A DNA stretch of 64,000 nucleotides, from positions 118,150 to 182,149 of the forward strand of contig JBAMJV010001323.1 of the NCBI GenBank assembly GCA_037951105.1, read 5' to 3'. This document shows positions 36,601 through 44,100 of the stretch, piece after piece. Position 1 is the stretch's first letter; each line of letters begins with the position of its first letter. The notes under the pieces were generated by a model. It made no database searches and had not been told where the DNA came from. It saw only the letters and a list, made by a program, of their open reading frames with translations. This DNA is from Echinarachnius parma. Lineage: Eukaryota > Echinodermata > Echinoidea > Clypeasteroida > Echinarachniidae. The translations under genes and the position numbers were made by a program.

Positions 36601-37778
36601 TGGAAAGTTCCCGGTTGTTTGGCATCAAGAAGGAGGTAACGGTCGCAGGCTCATGCCCACTATCCAGTTGCTCTCCATTCTCGTCATCCTTGGCATAGCC
36701 CCAGGATGAGTGGTGACTGTTGAAATCTCCAGCATGGACTTCAGGGTGGGCATGGGTCTGAAGTGTAGGAGAGGGCCAGTTCGTTTTTGGTGGTTTGTAT
36801 ATGTTTTTTGATTGTTACATCTCCAACTTTCACGGTGGCCATGAACATGTCATTATTGGAGGATTCCTCAAGGACACAAAAGTCTGTCAGGTCATGTCTT
36901 AGGTAGGTAGCAACTCCATACTTGGCGTGGTGCACGGCCGCAATGAGCTTGAAGCCGTTGACGCGTAGCTTAGATGCACACGTCTCATCACCGATATGGG
37001 TTTCTTGTAGGAGGATAATGTCGATGTTATGGTCCTTTGCTGATCTAGCGAGGTAGTCTTTTTTTGCGCGTGACATACCTTCCGCATTAATTTGGTATAT
37101 GCGGAGAGATGTCCCTATTATGCGAGATGGTTGGCCTTGATAAGGGCCATTACGGGACGTTTTTCCCTGAGGGCCATTCGTAGGTTGACTTGGGGAAGTC
37201 ATCGCTGATACACTAGGTTGCTGGTTGCGCATGTCTGGTTGATGGCATTAGTAAGGAAGGTTTCCAAACAGGGTGGACCACGAGAAGGTTGCCATCTTCC
37301 ACCCCTAACAGTTGTTCAATCTGTCTGTTCAATCTGTCTTACATTGTTGTATACGTATTACCAATATAAGCATGGAACAGTTTTGTTGTTGTTTTTTCCC
37401 CTTTCGTTAAAAAGACATTTACAATTGAATTGCTCAGAATTTTAATTATCCACTGGAAAGAAAGATCTGTGTACGCAGTGCAATGATTTTGCGACAATCA
37501 TTTTGCATTTTTGCAAATTACTTGGCCATAATCATCCATTTAACATGACATGTTCACAAGTTGCTCAGCTAGTTGACATATCAGATCACAAAACTAAACA
37601 CTATACCAACCATTCATCACTTTTTTTCTTCACATGCCAACAAAGATACTAGATCCTTTTAAAAATACTAACCTCCTGAAGTTTGTAGTAGTGCCTTCAG
37701 TTCGTCATGTTGTTCCTTCACCTTTGCACCATTTTCCTTTTCCGGTCGATTGCGCGCTTTTCCTAATCCGAAGGCCAT
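18418..37778 (-). CDS. SLC17A5-like: SLC17-family transporter, copy A (sialin-like)
   Basis: Ten exons, ATG at 37778-37776, stop TAG at 18420-18418; 1617 bp, 538 aa, no internal stop. Members of this major facilitator family move organic anions (sialate, glutamate, nucleotides, urate/phosphate) across lysosomal, vesicular or plasma membranes, coupled to H+, Na+ or membrane potential. Hallmarks seen: SRVNMSVAM in TM1 with the family arginine (R64); sequons N76-S-S, N88-M-S and N102-G-T in the first lumenal loop; QIPIGILVD (TM2-3); SYPAIYSLMSRWAPP (TM4-5, residues 193-207); PPISGLL; LGLVWFIFW (TM6); NTFATVAGFAGP (TM10-11); WRHFFWL (TM12); and an acidic cytoplasmic tail. Twelve membrane spans are inferred from the family. 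The substrate cannot be read from sequence. Oddities: the usual WAPPLERS is WAPPADRS here; intron 6 begins with GC; and a one-base insertion changes the last residues relative to copy B. Confidence 0.9.
18650..18790 (+). repeat. SINE remnant in intron 9 (shared by both copies)
   Basis: Box-B-like 'gggtctcgggttcgattcc', then 'ttctcattttcatttattcc'. The orthologous remnant in copy B is at about 41170-41290, so the insertion predates the gene duplication. Confidence 0.5.
18839..19080 (-). CDS. SLC17 copy A exon 9
   Basis: 242 bp, residues 389-469. Acceptor accaacag|GAATGC, donor CAA|GTAAGA. It covers TM9-TM11, including GYAGCNAP, SGATLSMMEFAPPYAG and NTFATVAGFAGP. A 115-bp stretch (18865-18979) is identical to copy B. 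Confidence 0.92.
20069..20201 (-). CDS. SLC17 copy A exon 8
   Basis: 133 bp, residues 345-388. Acceptor tctgccag|GTCGGT, donor ATAG|GTATGA. It encodes TM8 (VGLLSAVPQITLLVFTLCGG) and the MFS loop ILADFLLSRNRFS. Confidence 0.92.
20804..21351. mobile_element. Tc1/mariner-type MITE
   Basis: 548 bp flanked by TA (20802-20803 and 21352-21353). The terminal inverted repeats start CAGGGTGGCCCACC at left and end GGGGGCCACCCTG at right, extending about 40 bp (CGGAACGGGGCACTTCCC is shared). Long internal inverted segments ('cagtaagtgcgatttatcag' and its complement) make it strongly palindromic. It is non-coding and lies in intron 7 of copy A; no equivalent was seen in copy B. Confidence 0.75.
21547..22430. 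mobile_element. CTCCGC-end TIR element, intron 7 of copy A
   Basis: Ends CTCCGCTAAAAAAGAAACAG and CTGTTTCTTTTTTTGCGGAG flanked by TATA/TATA. Homologous over its length to 30441-31507 ('gataaaatatatg', 'ggaattccatgg', 'agcatgaaa'). No open frame of note, so non-autonomous. It stops 34 bp short of exon 7. Confidence 0.7.
22465..22617 (-). CDS. SLC17 copy A exon 7
   Basis: 153 bp, residues 294-344, phase 0 both sides. Acceptor gctttttag|AAACGC, donor GAG|GTAACA. It encodes the KRETYPW loop, TM7 (PLYAVALADFAINWIFYVIQ) and LPIFLKEALRFDLSE, matching the SLC17 block between the central loop and TM8. Confidence 0.92.
22951..23376. repeat. MITE family Z, copy A-specific
   Basis: Begins TTAAAGGGTACCACTACCC and ends near GCTGATCCCCTTTA. 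It shares 'aaaataatattcttataaat', 'tacgcgtgaatag' and 'catacggaaccat' with 53122-53543 and with older copies at 32.1, 33.2, 55.5 and 56.4 kb. Confidence 0.6.
23640..24645 (-). mobile_element. LINE reverse-transcriptase fragment, split by a MITE
   Basis: A minus-strand frame 24612-24174 begins EYLTHLRFADDILILSH (RT box with FADD) and runs to TTKRLEK. The C-terminal part resumes at about 24010 as LGVTERAMERIMIGVTKKDR and continues KKRRWAGHL to TGA near 23654. The 5' end is truncated and most of the RT and the endonuclease are missing. It resembles RTE/CR1-type 'endonuclease-reverse transcriptase' 3' ends. It lies in intron 6 of copy A, in the same orientation as the gene. Confidence 0.75.
24010..24173. 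repeat. GGCCCCGTTG foldback MITE inside the LINE
   Basis: 164 bp. Left GGCCCCGTTGTAGAAAGAG and right CTATTTCTGCAACGGGGCC, continuing as ACAATCGATTGTAAGTT arms. It interrupts the reverse transcriptase after TTKRLEK. A related copy is at 40205-40352. Confidence 0.75.
24862..24986 (-). CDS. SLC17 copy A exon 6 (GC donor)
   Basis: 125 bp, residues 252-293. Acceptor atacaag|GTACTT; the donor is non-canonical AAAAAG|GCACGT. The only nearby GT would break the phase with exon 7, while the GC site joins in frame, as in copy B (AAG|GCAAGT). It encodes TM6 (LGLVWFIFWTLLVY) and the cytoplasmic loop SEREREYISTEL. Confidence 0.9.
25776..25871 (-). CDS. SLC17 copy A exon 5
   Basis: 96 bp, residues 220-251. 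Acceptor cccttttag|GACCTT, donor TTTG|GTAAAT. It encodes GPSMGQVIAPPISGLLSES and GGWPSTFYLF, the TM5-TM6 region with the family PxSG motif. Confidence 0.92.
26198..26285 (-). CDS. SLC17 copy A exon 4
   Basis: 88 bp, residues 191-219. Acceptor tttttag|AGTGGT, donor ACTG|GTAAGT. It encodes SGSYPAIYSLMSRWAPP then ADRSTLLAIVYTG. The family consensus WAPPLERS, kept in copy B, is altered to ADRS. A G-run (about 26116-26131) lies in the following intron, some 65 bp past the donor. Confidence 0.92.
27077..29066. mobile_element. About 2-kb TIR element with CCGAA/CCGAC-rich ends
   Basis: Ends TACCCTAGTCACACCCC and CTGTGTGACTGGGGTA are imperfect inverted repeats. Both subterminal zones (27090-27320 and about 28720-29050) are packed with CCGAAC, CCGACA and CCCCGA words, pointing inward in opposite senses further out. 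A perfect hairpin 'gtgggttctttc..gaaagaacccac' lies at 28876-28909. Open frames over these zones are by-products of the repeats. No transposase was recognised; it is probably a non-autonomous hAT- or P-like element. In intron 3 of copy A only. Confidence 0.65.
27780..27960 (+). repeat. tRNA-derived SINE inside the 2-kb TIR element
   Basis: 'gctatagctcagttgataag' (box A) and 'ggtctcgggttcgaatccc' (box B) followed by 'ttttctttgctccttttcaa'. Same family as 45825-45953. Confidence 0.65.
29470..29675. repeat. CAT/CAG/CCA microsatellite
   Basis: Runs of (CAT)n, (CAG)n and (CCA)n in intron 3 of copy A. No gene. Confidence 0.8.
29789..30031 (-). CDS. SLC17 copy A exon 3
   Basis: 243 bp, residues 110-190, phase 0 both sides. 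Acceptor gtcaataag|GAAGGC, donor GAG|GTGAAC. It encodes EFPWDTHTQEVILAAFFYSF (TM2), QIPIGILVDAVPRACPW (MFS loop 2-3), TM3 and RIIAGFAE at the start of TM4. GC-rich compared with its introns. Confidence 0.93.
30441..31507. mobile_element. CTCCGC-end TIR element, intron 2 of copy A
   Basis: Ends CTCCGCAAAAAAAGAAACTG and CAGTTTCTTTTTTTGCGGAG within TATA flanks. Copy B keeps the uninterrupted site (about 55005-55030, 'gacaaaacatatgaaaag'), so the insertion followed the gene duplication. Related to 21547-22430 but about 180 bp longer, partly because of the nested element at 31366-31458. Confidence 0.75.
31366..31458. repeat. Nested micro-element with TTAA target duplication
   Basis: TTAA|CCCGTTGAGGAC..GTCCTCAACGGG|TTAA, an 85-bp core. 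The sister element at 21547-22430 reads 'gtacataaatatgaaatatt' where this one is interrupted, giving a near-empty site. Second copy at 1985-2064. Confidence 0.75.
31695..31915 (-). CDS. SLC17 copy A exon 2
   Basis: 221 bp, residues 36-109. Acceptor tattccag|TTGGTC, donor AAA|GTAAGT. It encodes TM1 with CLGMACAMASRVNMSVAM and a lumenal loop with three N-glycosylation sequons (NSS, NMS, NGT) and one cysteine. Confidence 0.93.
32130..32577. repeat. MITE family Z (ancestral copy, with an internal partial repeat)
   Basis: Right end GTGTGGGTTCCCTTTAA. A segment of about 140 bp starting 'ccattagggcc' occurs twice (32131 and 32291). The counterpart in copy B is 55520-55810. Confidence 0.5.
32640..32755. 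repeat. GAT/GAC microsatellite, intron 1 of copy A
   Basis: GATGATGATGACGATGATGA-type run. The orthologous tract is 55900-56045 in copy B, sharing the flank 'gctgaggcaaaccatg'. Confidence 0.75.
33150..33500. repeat. MITE family Z, second ancestral copy
   Basis: Shares 'aaccatgaggccctgatgg' and 'gcattgtttatgaataacac' with 56390-56735 in copy B; inserted before the duplication. Confidence 0.5.
34167..37304 (-). mobile_element. 5'-truncated LINE (endonuclease and reverse transcriptase)
   Basis: Flanked by the 12-bp target duplication CTAACAGTTGTT (34155-34166 and 37305-37316), with an (AAAC)n tail at its 3' end. Minus-strand frames in order: 37232-36741 apurinic-type endonuclease (LRIYQINAEGMSRAKKDYL, LLQETHIGD); 36557-35241 reverse transcriptase (GKAAGIDGIYPEFLKN, SYRPISLLCTSYKLFERLLL, EQAGFRPKRSC, DLSSAYDTVW); 35235-34810 the catalytic FAYADDLALA box; 34773-34228 the C-terminal part with a Cys/His motif (CDCGNPDQTVQHVVNDCP). 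Frames are broken between these blocks and part of the endonuclease is lost, so it is dead. A Jockey/I/R1-type clade is likely from the terminal zinc knuckle. It lies in intron 1 of copy A inside an X-type MITE. Confidence 0.85.
37317..37662. repeat. MITE family X ending 10 bp from the exon 1 donor
   Basis: The right part of an X element whose left part lies at about 34105-34166, split by the LINE. It ends ATACTAGATCCTTTTAA at 37662. The same terminus sits at the same distance from exon 1 in 61428-61431 and in the duplicated block. Confidence 0.65.
37673..37778 (-). CDS. SLC17 copy A exon 1 (start codon)
   Basis: 106 bp, residues 1-35 plus one base. It starts ATGGCCTTCGGA (MAFGLGKARN) and ends TCAGGAG|GTTAGT. 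It encodes a hydrophilic, Lys/Glu-rich cytoplasmic N-terminus with a possible acidic dileucine-type sorting signal (DELKALL), a family-plausible lysosomal/vesicular targeting motif. Confidence 0.9.
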
Positions 37779-38200
37779 TTCATATATTAGTATCGATGTG
37801 AAAATCTAAGTAGATTTGCAAATAGATAAAGACGGGACGTGATGACACGGATAATTTACAACTCGCTGTAGTTTTCGCTCTGATCGTTTAAAAAATACCA
37901 ACTACCAGTATATAGTCCAAACTTATCAATTACCAAGCGTTAAGTACATTTGTACCGAATTAAAGCTTGTATCTTCAGCATGTCAATGTTGCAATGCACC
38001 TTCATTTTTTCTGAATATTTTGTTTTGATCCTGGTAATATACGTACCACAACCCTATATACACGCTTCAACATCATCTCTAACATTGCTAAAGTAAACAA
38101 CATTTTGCGTACTCGGTACATTTCCGTACGATCATGCCAAAATATATTTGGTACCAAAGACTAAATAAACACGCTCGGTCATATTCGTCTTGAACCTAAA
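37779..38200 (-). promoter_or_regulatory. Upstream region / probable promoter of copy A
   Basis: About 400 bp before the ATG are conserved with the corresponding sequence before exons 1B (61548-61980) and 1C (63084-63520), for example 'gggacgtgatgacacggata' and 'cgtacgatcatgccaaaata'. No TATA box at a standard distance was identified. The conservation may reflect common descent and not only function. Confidence 0.4.
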
Positions 38201-38420
38201 AGGCCGTGCTATTTCTGGTCTTCCAACGGCCGGGAGTTTTTTTTTTTTTTTTTTTGTGGGGGGGGGGGGGGGGGCATTATGGCCCACCTCATGATCTCGG
38301 CCGTGAAACGCCCAATCGCCGCGAACATTGTCACGCATGTCAAGTAAAATGTATAGAATACGATGGTAATTTAATATTTTTGTTCAATTCACTCATTAAT
38401 TTAGGCATATAAGGTCATAA
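38201..38420. repeat. Poly-G-bearing element upstream of copy A
   Basis: 'tctggtcttccaacggccgg', then T- and G-runs (38237-38275), then 'cacgcatgtcaagtaaaatg'. The same unit occurs at 61975-62100 and 63510-63635 and loosely at 8030-8160. Confidence 0.6.
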
Positions 38421-38559
38421 TATTCACACTTTTAACCATAATAGATCATACATTTTTTTTTATAATTAAACATTTTTTTTCACTACATATATTCTTTAGA
38501 CCATTTCGAATAATAATACAACAATTAAATTTGCTTTCTATTGTTTGGATAATTATTGT

Positions 38560-38770
38560 GTTGTTCTGTTGTTTTATTTTATTTCTAACTATAATTCAAC
38601 TATTTTGACCCCACCCCCCTAAAACACCTAATATAAAAACAAGACCAAATAACCAATGTTTTATCTCTTTTCAGGAAAAACGATATTTCATGTTTTGTAG
38701 AGAAATCACAAAAATGAGCAATTTTCGGGCTGACGTGCACAGACAAAAGGTCACGCGACTTCGGAACGGG
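38560..38770. repeat. Inverted copy of an intron-2 segment
   Basis: From 'tttctaactataattcaact' to 'aaaggtcacgcgacttcgga', this is the reverse complement of intron 2 next to exon 2 (30360-30440 joined to 31508-31645 in copy A; about 54960-55130 in copy B). Part of it also occurs in direct form at 63820-63915. Either a dispersed repeat or a local inverted duplication. Confidence 0.6.
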
Positions 38771-39149
38771 GGGTCTTAAGTTTTAAAGATGCCCACGACT
38801 TGAACGAAAACAAATAAAGAAGCGATGAGGCATCATCTTTACGCGTTCCGGAAAAAATCAGAACAAATCGCAGAGGAGGGGGGGGGGGGGGGGGGGCATA
38901 ATGGGCCCCACCTTTTTGGGGTTGAATTGCATTCATGTTTGACGATATCTTGCTGACCCCGCAGGTTCCGGTATAGAATGAGAGCACGTTTGAATGCGGA
39001 GCATGCAGTTTGTTATGATCGATCTTTGGTTGATGGTGATGAAGTAATTTTGTAATGTGTAATGTTTGAGACTTCAATCATATACCAATTTTATTGTAAG
39101 AGTCTTGAGAATAGTATGTAACATAATGTAAAGAATACAGTTTACCTAT

Positions 39150-40900
39150 TTAAAACAGAGGAACGCAATGTCTGATTTGATCCCGATCGTTCGCGTGACG
39201 TATTCGAATTCGGATACTATGGCCGATTGAGTATCTGAAGTCAGGTACTCTTGACTACGGTCGGAAACCGTGTTAACACGCTCTGAAATTAAAACTGAAA
39301 TATATCCATGATTATGGAGACATTTGAAAAATCAGCACTTTATTCACATTTGCTGCTCTAAAACCAGTGTAGTACATTGGTACCTGGCAGGATATTATTA
39401 GATTGATGGCGCAATATTAATGTTGGATTATTATTATAATCATTATTAACTTTGCCGTCGTTAATTATGATGTTAAAATGCGCGTTATTGCGCTAGATTA
39501 ATGTACATTCAGGTATATTATTCTTTCAATTGTGTCAATAACATGGTTTGCATAGTATAACGTAGGAAACATATTTTCAAAACAACGAAGAAGACAAGAA
39601 ACATAACTAATTTATCGGTACAAAATAATGTATTTTCATTATATAGACAATTGACTGTTACGTGACAAAGAAGTACAATACAATAATTTAGTATTTTACA
39701 TAAAGTATATACCAAATATCAGAGTAGAATAATCAGACATATTGCCGATAACGTGTTCCAAAATCCTTAATTATTAAGCAATCCGGGTAAATATCAGTAC
39801 ACTTATGAGATAAATGACACTCATACAAATAAGCTTTTTACAAACGGACAACTTTATACTTCTAAAGGAATACAACAGTACTATTATTTAATTCAGATTA
39901 TTGCGTATATTACATTCTTAAATTGCAAACTGTTAATTTACCTGTTGTTGCACACATCTGAAAGACTTTCGCATTGTTTATTCGAGCGGTATACAATTCC
40001 AGCCAGCACATTTGATTTGTAATTGTCCATTTATAATAACTAAATACATACAACATGTACAGCTATGATAACAGACGTGAACGGTTATTGAGTGTTATTA
40101 ACTACGCTCACAAATCATTAAAAATCTTTTTTAGCATTGTTAAAATACACCGATACTTATAATTCACTAAACGCGTATGTCTACATAAACAGAAAATATA
40201 ATCGATTGCCCGGATCGATTGTAAGTTACAATTAATTTTAAGTCAGATCATGTGTTCTAAATGAACAAATCTGGTTGTTTGAAACGCGAAAATTGTCTGA
40301 CGTGCAATAAATTGTAACTTACAGTCGATTGTACCTCTTTCTGCAACGGGGCCTATATGACACATTGATGCTGTCGACGCCTTGTGGCGAAAAAGAGTGA
40401 GGCGAAATGATGTAAATACTCGTGTTATGAATCAGAAAATTATTTTCACACAAGAATATAAATAAAGATTAGTAAATAAATGGTGAAAATAATAATTAAT
40501 TTTCTTTTTCGAAAAAACAAAATATATTGACCAGACGGTGTTGCATACAATTTTCATACAATTTGTATAAAATTGTCCATTAAACACATCTTTACGTAAC
40601 TTGCGCATTTAATACAACACAATACATTCCTCTTTTGTTCTGCTTGTCACGTCAAAAGGCGGGAAGGATAATGAATCGGGCAAAAGTCCCAAACCCCCCC
40701 AGGCATTAGACAAATGTGTGACACTATGCCCATGGGCATAACCATTTGGTAGTATGTCAGTTAATTTATCAAATGGATCACATCTTCGGTTCAGAAAATT
40801 ATGTATACCTAATCATAGCTTAACACACCTAAGATGTATCGAATTGATTAAGGCCCTTATTGTTATTATAATATAGAGGCCGCAAGTTCCACCTTCTTCA
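39150..40900. other. Intergenic: copy A upstream flank into copy B 3' flank
   Basis: No gene. From about 39770 it aligns with the 3' flank of copy A. A GGCCCCGTTG-type MITE relative lies at 40205-40352 (ends 'gattgcccggatcgattgta' and 'ctttctgcaacggggcc'). Confidence 0.5.
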
Positions 40901-40927
40901 ACATGCTTAAGTAGCAGTTTACCAACT

Positions 40928-41149
40928 TTAACTATAACCATTGTTCATGATGCCATTCTCCATCTTATCTTCTTTCTCGGTAACTCCGGTCGTTGAGTCT
41001 GCGATTTCATCGTCGATGTCATCTTCGTCGTCGACGTGTTTGGCCCACTCCTGAACCTCCGAGGTGCCAAAGATCAAGAAGATGGCCAAGGGAATTATGG
41101 TGATCGCGAAGGACAGCCAGAAGAAATGTCGCCAGCCTCGCATGTCAGC
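40928..41149 (-). CDS. SLC17 copy B exon 10
   Basis: 222 bp, residues 470-542. Acceptor tctcttctcag|GCTGAC. TM12 (WRHFFWLSFAITIIPLAIF), acidic tail (DDEDDIDDEIAD) and MENGIMNNGYS end. Confidence 0.92.
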   Translation of the reverse strand, partial: ADMRGWRHFFWLSFAITIIPLAIFLIFGTSEVQEWAKHVDDEDDIDDEIADSTTGVTEKEDKMENGIMNNGYS

Positions 41150-44100
41150 CTGAGAAGAGAAAGTTAAAGTAAGTTTTTTGGTGTTCGATTTCGGCGAATC
41201 ACACTTTTCATTGCTCATTTTCATTTAGTAATTTTCTGGTCAGTTTCAAGGTGTTTTAATTTACTTTATACATGAAACTGCATCACTAATATATGATCCC
41301 TCGCACTATTCTTTGAAATGTTATTAGGAAAGTACGAGGGATAATCCTTATGTTATAGAGTCATTTAATGCTCTTTATTAGTATACACTACTCACAACAA
41401 GTACCCCCCTAGCATTTTTTCATATTTTTCATATTTTTTCATCTCAAAAAGTATTTCACCGATTTTGATCATTCAAACGGTAATGGATGCGCAATTTTCT
41501 TACGCACAATGTGAGTGGTAAATAGTTGCCATAGCATTACGTTTTCATCATAAAATTTTTTTTTTCTCAAACAAAGTGCCCCCAAAAAAGTTGCACTTTC
41601 AGTTTTATTTGGCATAGTGGGTACATTTTGCATACGAGTAAACATTTTTATTGAAGATTACCCGACACACAAATTTATTATGTAATCCACTACTACTGCT
41701 GCATTGTTCTTAGTGACACAACAATGCATTTTTCTAAAACAATAGGCCTTTCAATATGAAATTATTGGGGATTAGAATGGCCGAAGTCATGTCCTGTTTT
41801 CATCTTTATTGGAGTTGGCCTAATTCACTAATCTGTTATGTAATGCAGTACTACTGCTGCATTGTTCACAGTGGAACCAGTTTTCAAAAGCTTACTCGTG
41901 TACAAAATGTACCCACTATGCCACATAAAACTGAAAGTGCAATTTTAATTTTTGCACTTTTAACCGAAGTATTACAATTTACTGAATTAAGTTATATTTG
42001 TTTTTCTACGGCAAACAAAAACAAATAAGAAAGTGTTTCTTACTTGGTTTTTAGTGAAAACACTGAGAACAAGTGGCCCCGCAAACCCGGCTACCGTTGC
42101 AAACGTGTTGGCTATGGCCACGACTATTCCGGCGTAGGGAGGGGCAAACTCCATCATGGAGAGGGTCGCTCCCGAGTAGGCAAGTCCGGAGAAACCAAGA
42201 GCGAGCGAGATGCAGGTGATAGTGCCAGGAGCGTTGCAGCCCGCATAGCCGGCAATGACAATAAACACACTCGAAAGGATGATTCCTGATGATGTTCAAT
42301 TGTCGTCAAAATTAAATAATATTCAAACAAAATTTATATTCACAATACGTTTTATATTCCTCGAATTATTTTAGTGTCTCCCTAATCATTAATATATTTA
42401 TGGTTGAATTATTTACAGCATTATCAGGAACGATTTCGAGTGAATTCAACAACGATAATTTCACCTCTTTACTTGGTAAACAAATTTTTTTTCTACGGAA
42501 CTAACACCATTCAGAAAAATCTAACAATGACATGTGATTAGTGACGTAGCGATCGGAGTAGGGGGTATGGGGGGGGGGGGGGGGGGGGTGAGGGCACACG
42601 GGGAATGTACCACAAATTAATATGGTCGAAACAATAACATAAAGGAAACCTGTATGTAAATAAATAACTTAAGGTGTGACCCCAATCATTCAGTGCCCCC
42701 CGTCCCACAATCAGTCAGTTGATTTCAGTTTAGTTCAGTTTATTTTCATTTCCAAAAAAAAAAAAAAAAAATGTAGCAAATAGCCTGACCACCGTAGAGC
42801 CAAAGAGCCATAGTTTTCTTTGTTGTTGACCGATCGTGCTAAACTTTCAGAGACTATTCATGCTATTCAGTGGTCTATTGTGCAAACAATCCGTGTTCCA
42901 TTGTCCTTTAAACACGCAGGTCTTTTGTTCTTCTTTTTTAGTCCAGATACGCTATTATTCGCCGGATCGGAATCGGATCGTGTTGGTTGTGGTAGGATTA
43001 ATTGTATTATATAAATCGCTTTTACTTTATAATTGTGCATGTACAATATCATACCTATGGTTGACATGAACTTTCGAATCGCTGTCAGGCTGAAACGATT
43101 TCTTGACAACAGAAAGTCGGCCAAAATTCCTCCGCACAGGGTGAATATTGCCACGGTAATTTGTGGGACTGCCGACAGCAAACCGACCTTGGCAGAAAAA
43201 TTGGGGACAGTAAATGTAACGTTTTGATTAAGTTGTTCCGGAAATTGGATATTTCGAAAGCATTTTTTTCGTTCAAAATATTTCTTTTTCGTACAGTAGC
43301 CGTTTCACTGTAATTACACATTTGCCAATATTCCCACGAATGGAAAATTCACTTATCCGGACGGATTTTTATTCCAGAGGCTCATCATGTAAATATACCG
43401 GAGGATCGTATGAACTAATCGTAATTCTTAGTAATTTCTGTAATTCTGCATTATATCGAAACATTCCTCATTCGAATATATGAGCCCCCTCTCCCCATGC
43501 TCCCATTGTCACATTCTACTCCCACTCTTTCCCTCCACCTCCCCTCTCCTCCTCCCCCCTTGCTCGCCTCCCCCTTTCTCCCATCAGGACTCCGCTTCTC
43601 CGGCCCTTCTCTTTTCTTTCCCCTCTCCCCATTTCACTCACTTTCTCTCACAAACTCTTCATCTTTCCCCTTCCTTTCCTGCCTCTCTCACTACTTCTCT
43701 CCCTCCTCTACCCTCTTCCTCCTACCTTGGCACCCCTCTTCTTTTATTTGACCCGACACCTTTCCCATTTTTTAATAATGCCCATGCGATTTCAGAACTT
43801 TCTAAGAAGATGATATAATTGATGTTAGACACATTGAAAGATCTTACTAAACCATTCTCGATACAAAGACTCTTACTGCTAAATTCAGAACTTGATTATG
43901 ATTGCCAATGAAAATCTTCATTCGATAAAACCACATTATTGGTTGTTTAACTTAGGAGAAAAAGCCGTTTTCTTTACACAAGCCTATGATGATGTGAACA
44001 ATGAAATGCTCCTTATTTCCGTTTCGACTGGAATTTTTGTCTTAAAACGTGTCTGTATAGTAAACTATTTTTCAAAAGTGGATTTAGCGCCCTTTCAATA

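Larger units (their letters stand above)
16750..39150 (-). other. Tandem duplication unit A
   Basis: From the 3' flank through gene A to its upstream region, this stretch aligns in order with 39770-64000. Anchors: 3' flank 'aaattgcaaactgtta' (16918 / 39921), all ten exons, intron-1 GAT-rich microsatellites (32640 / 55900), promoter sequence, and the outer end 'gagacttcaatcatatacca' (39068 / 63918). The two units are direct repeats of about 22-24 kb. Confidence 0.8.

Noticed and set aside
43480..43818. Proline/serine/leucine-rich open frames
   Set aside because: Product of a pure pyrimidine tract inside an intron.
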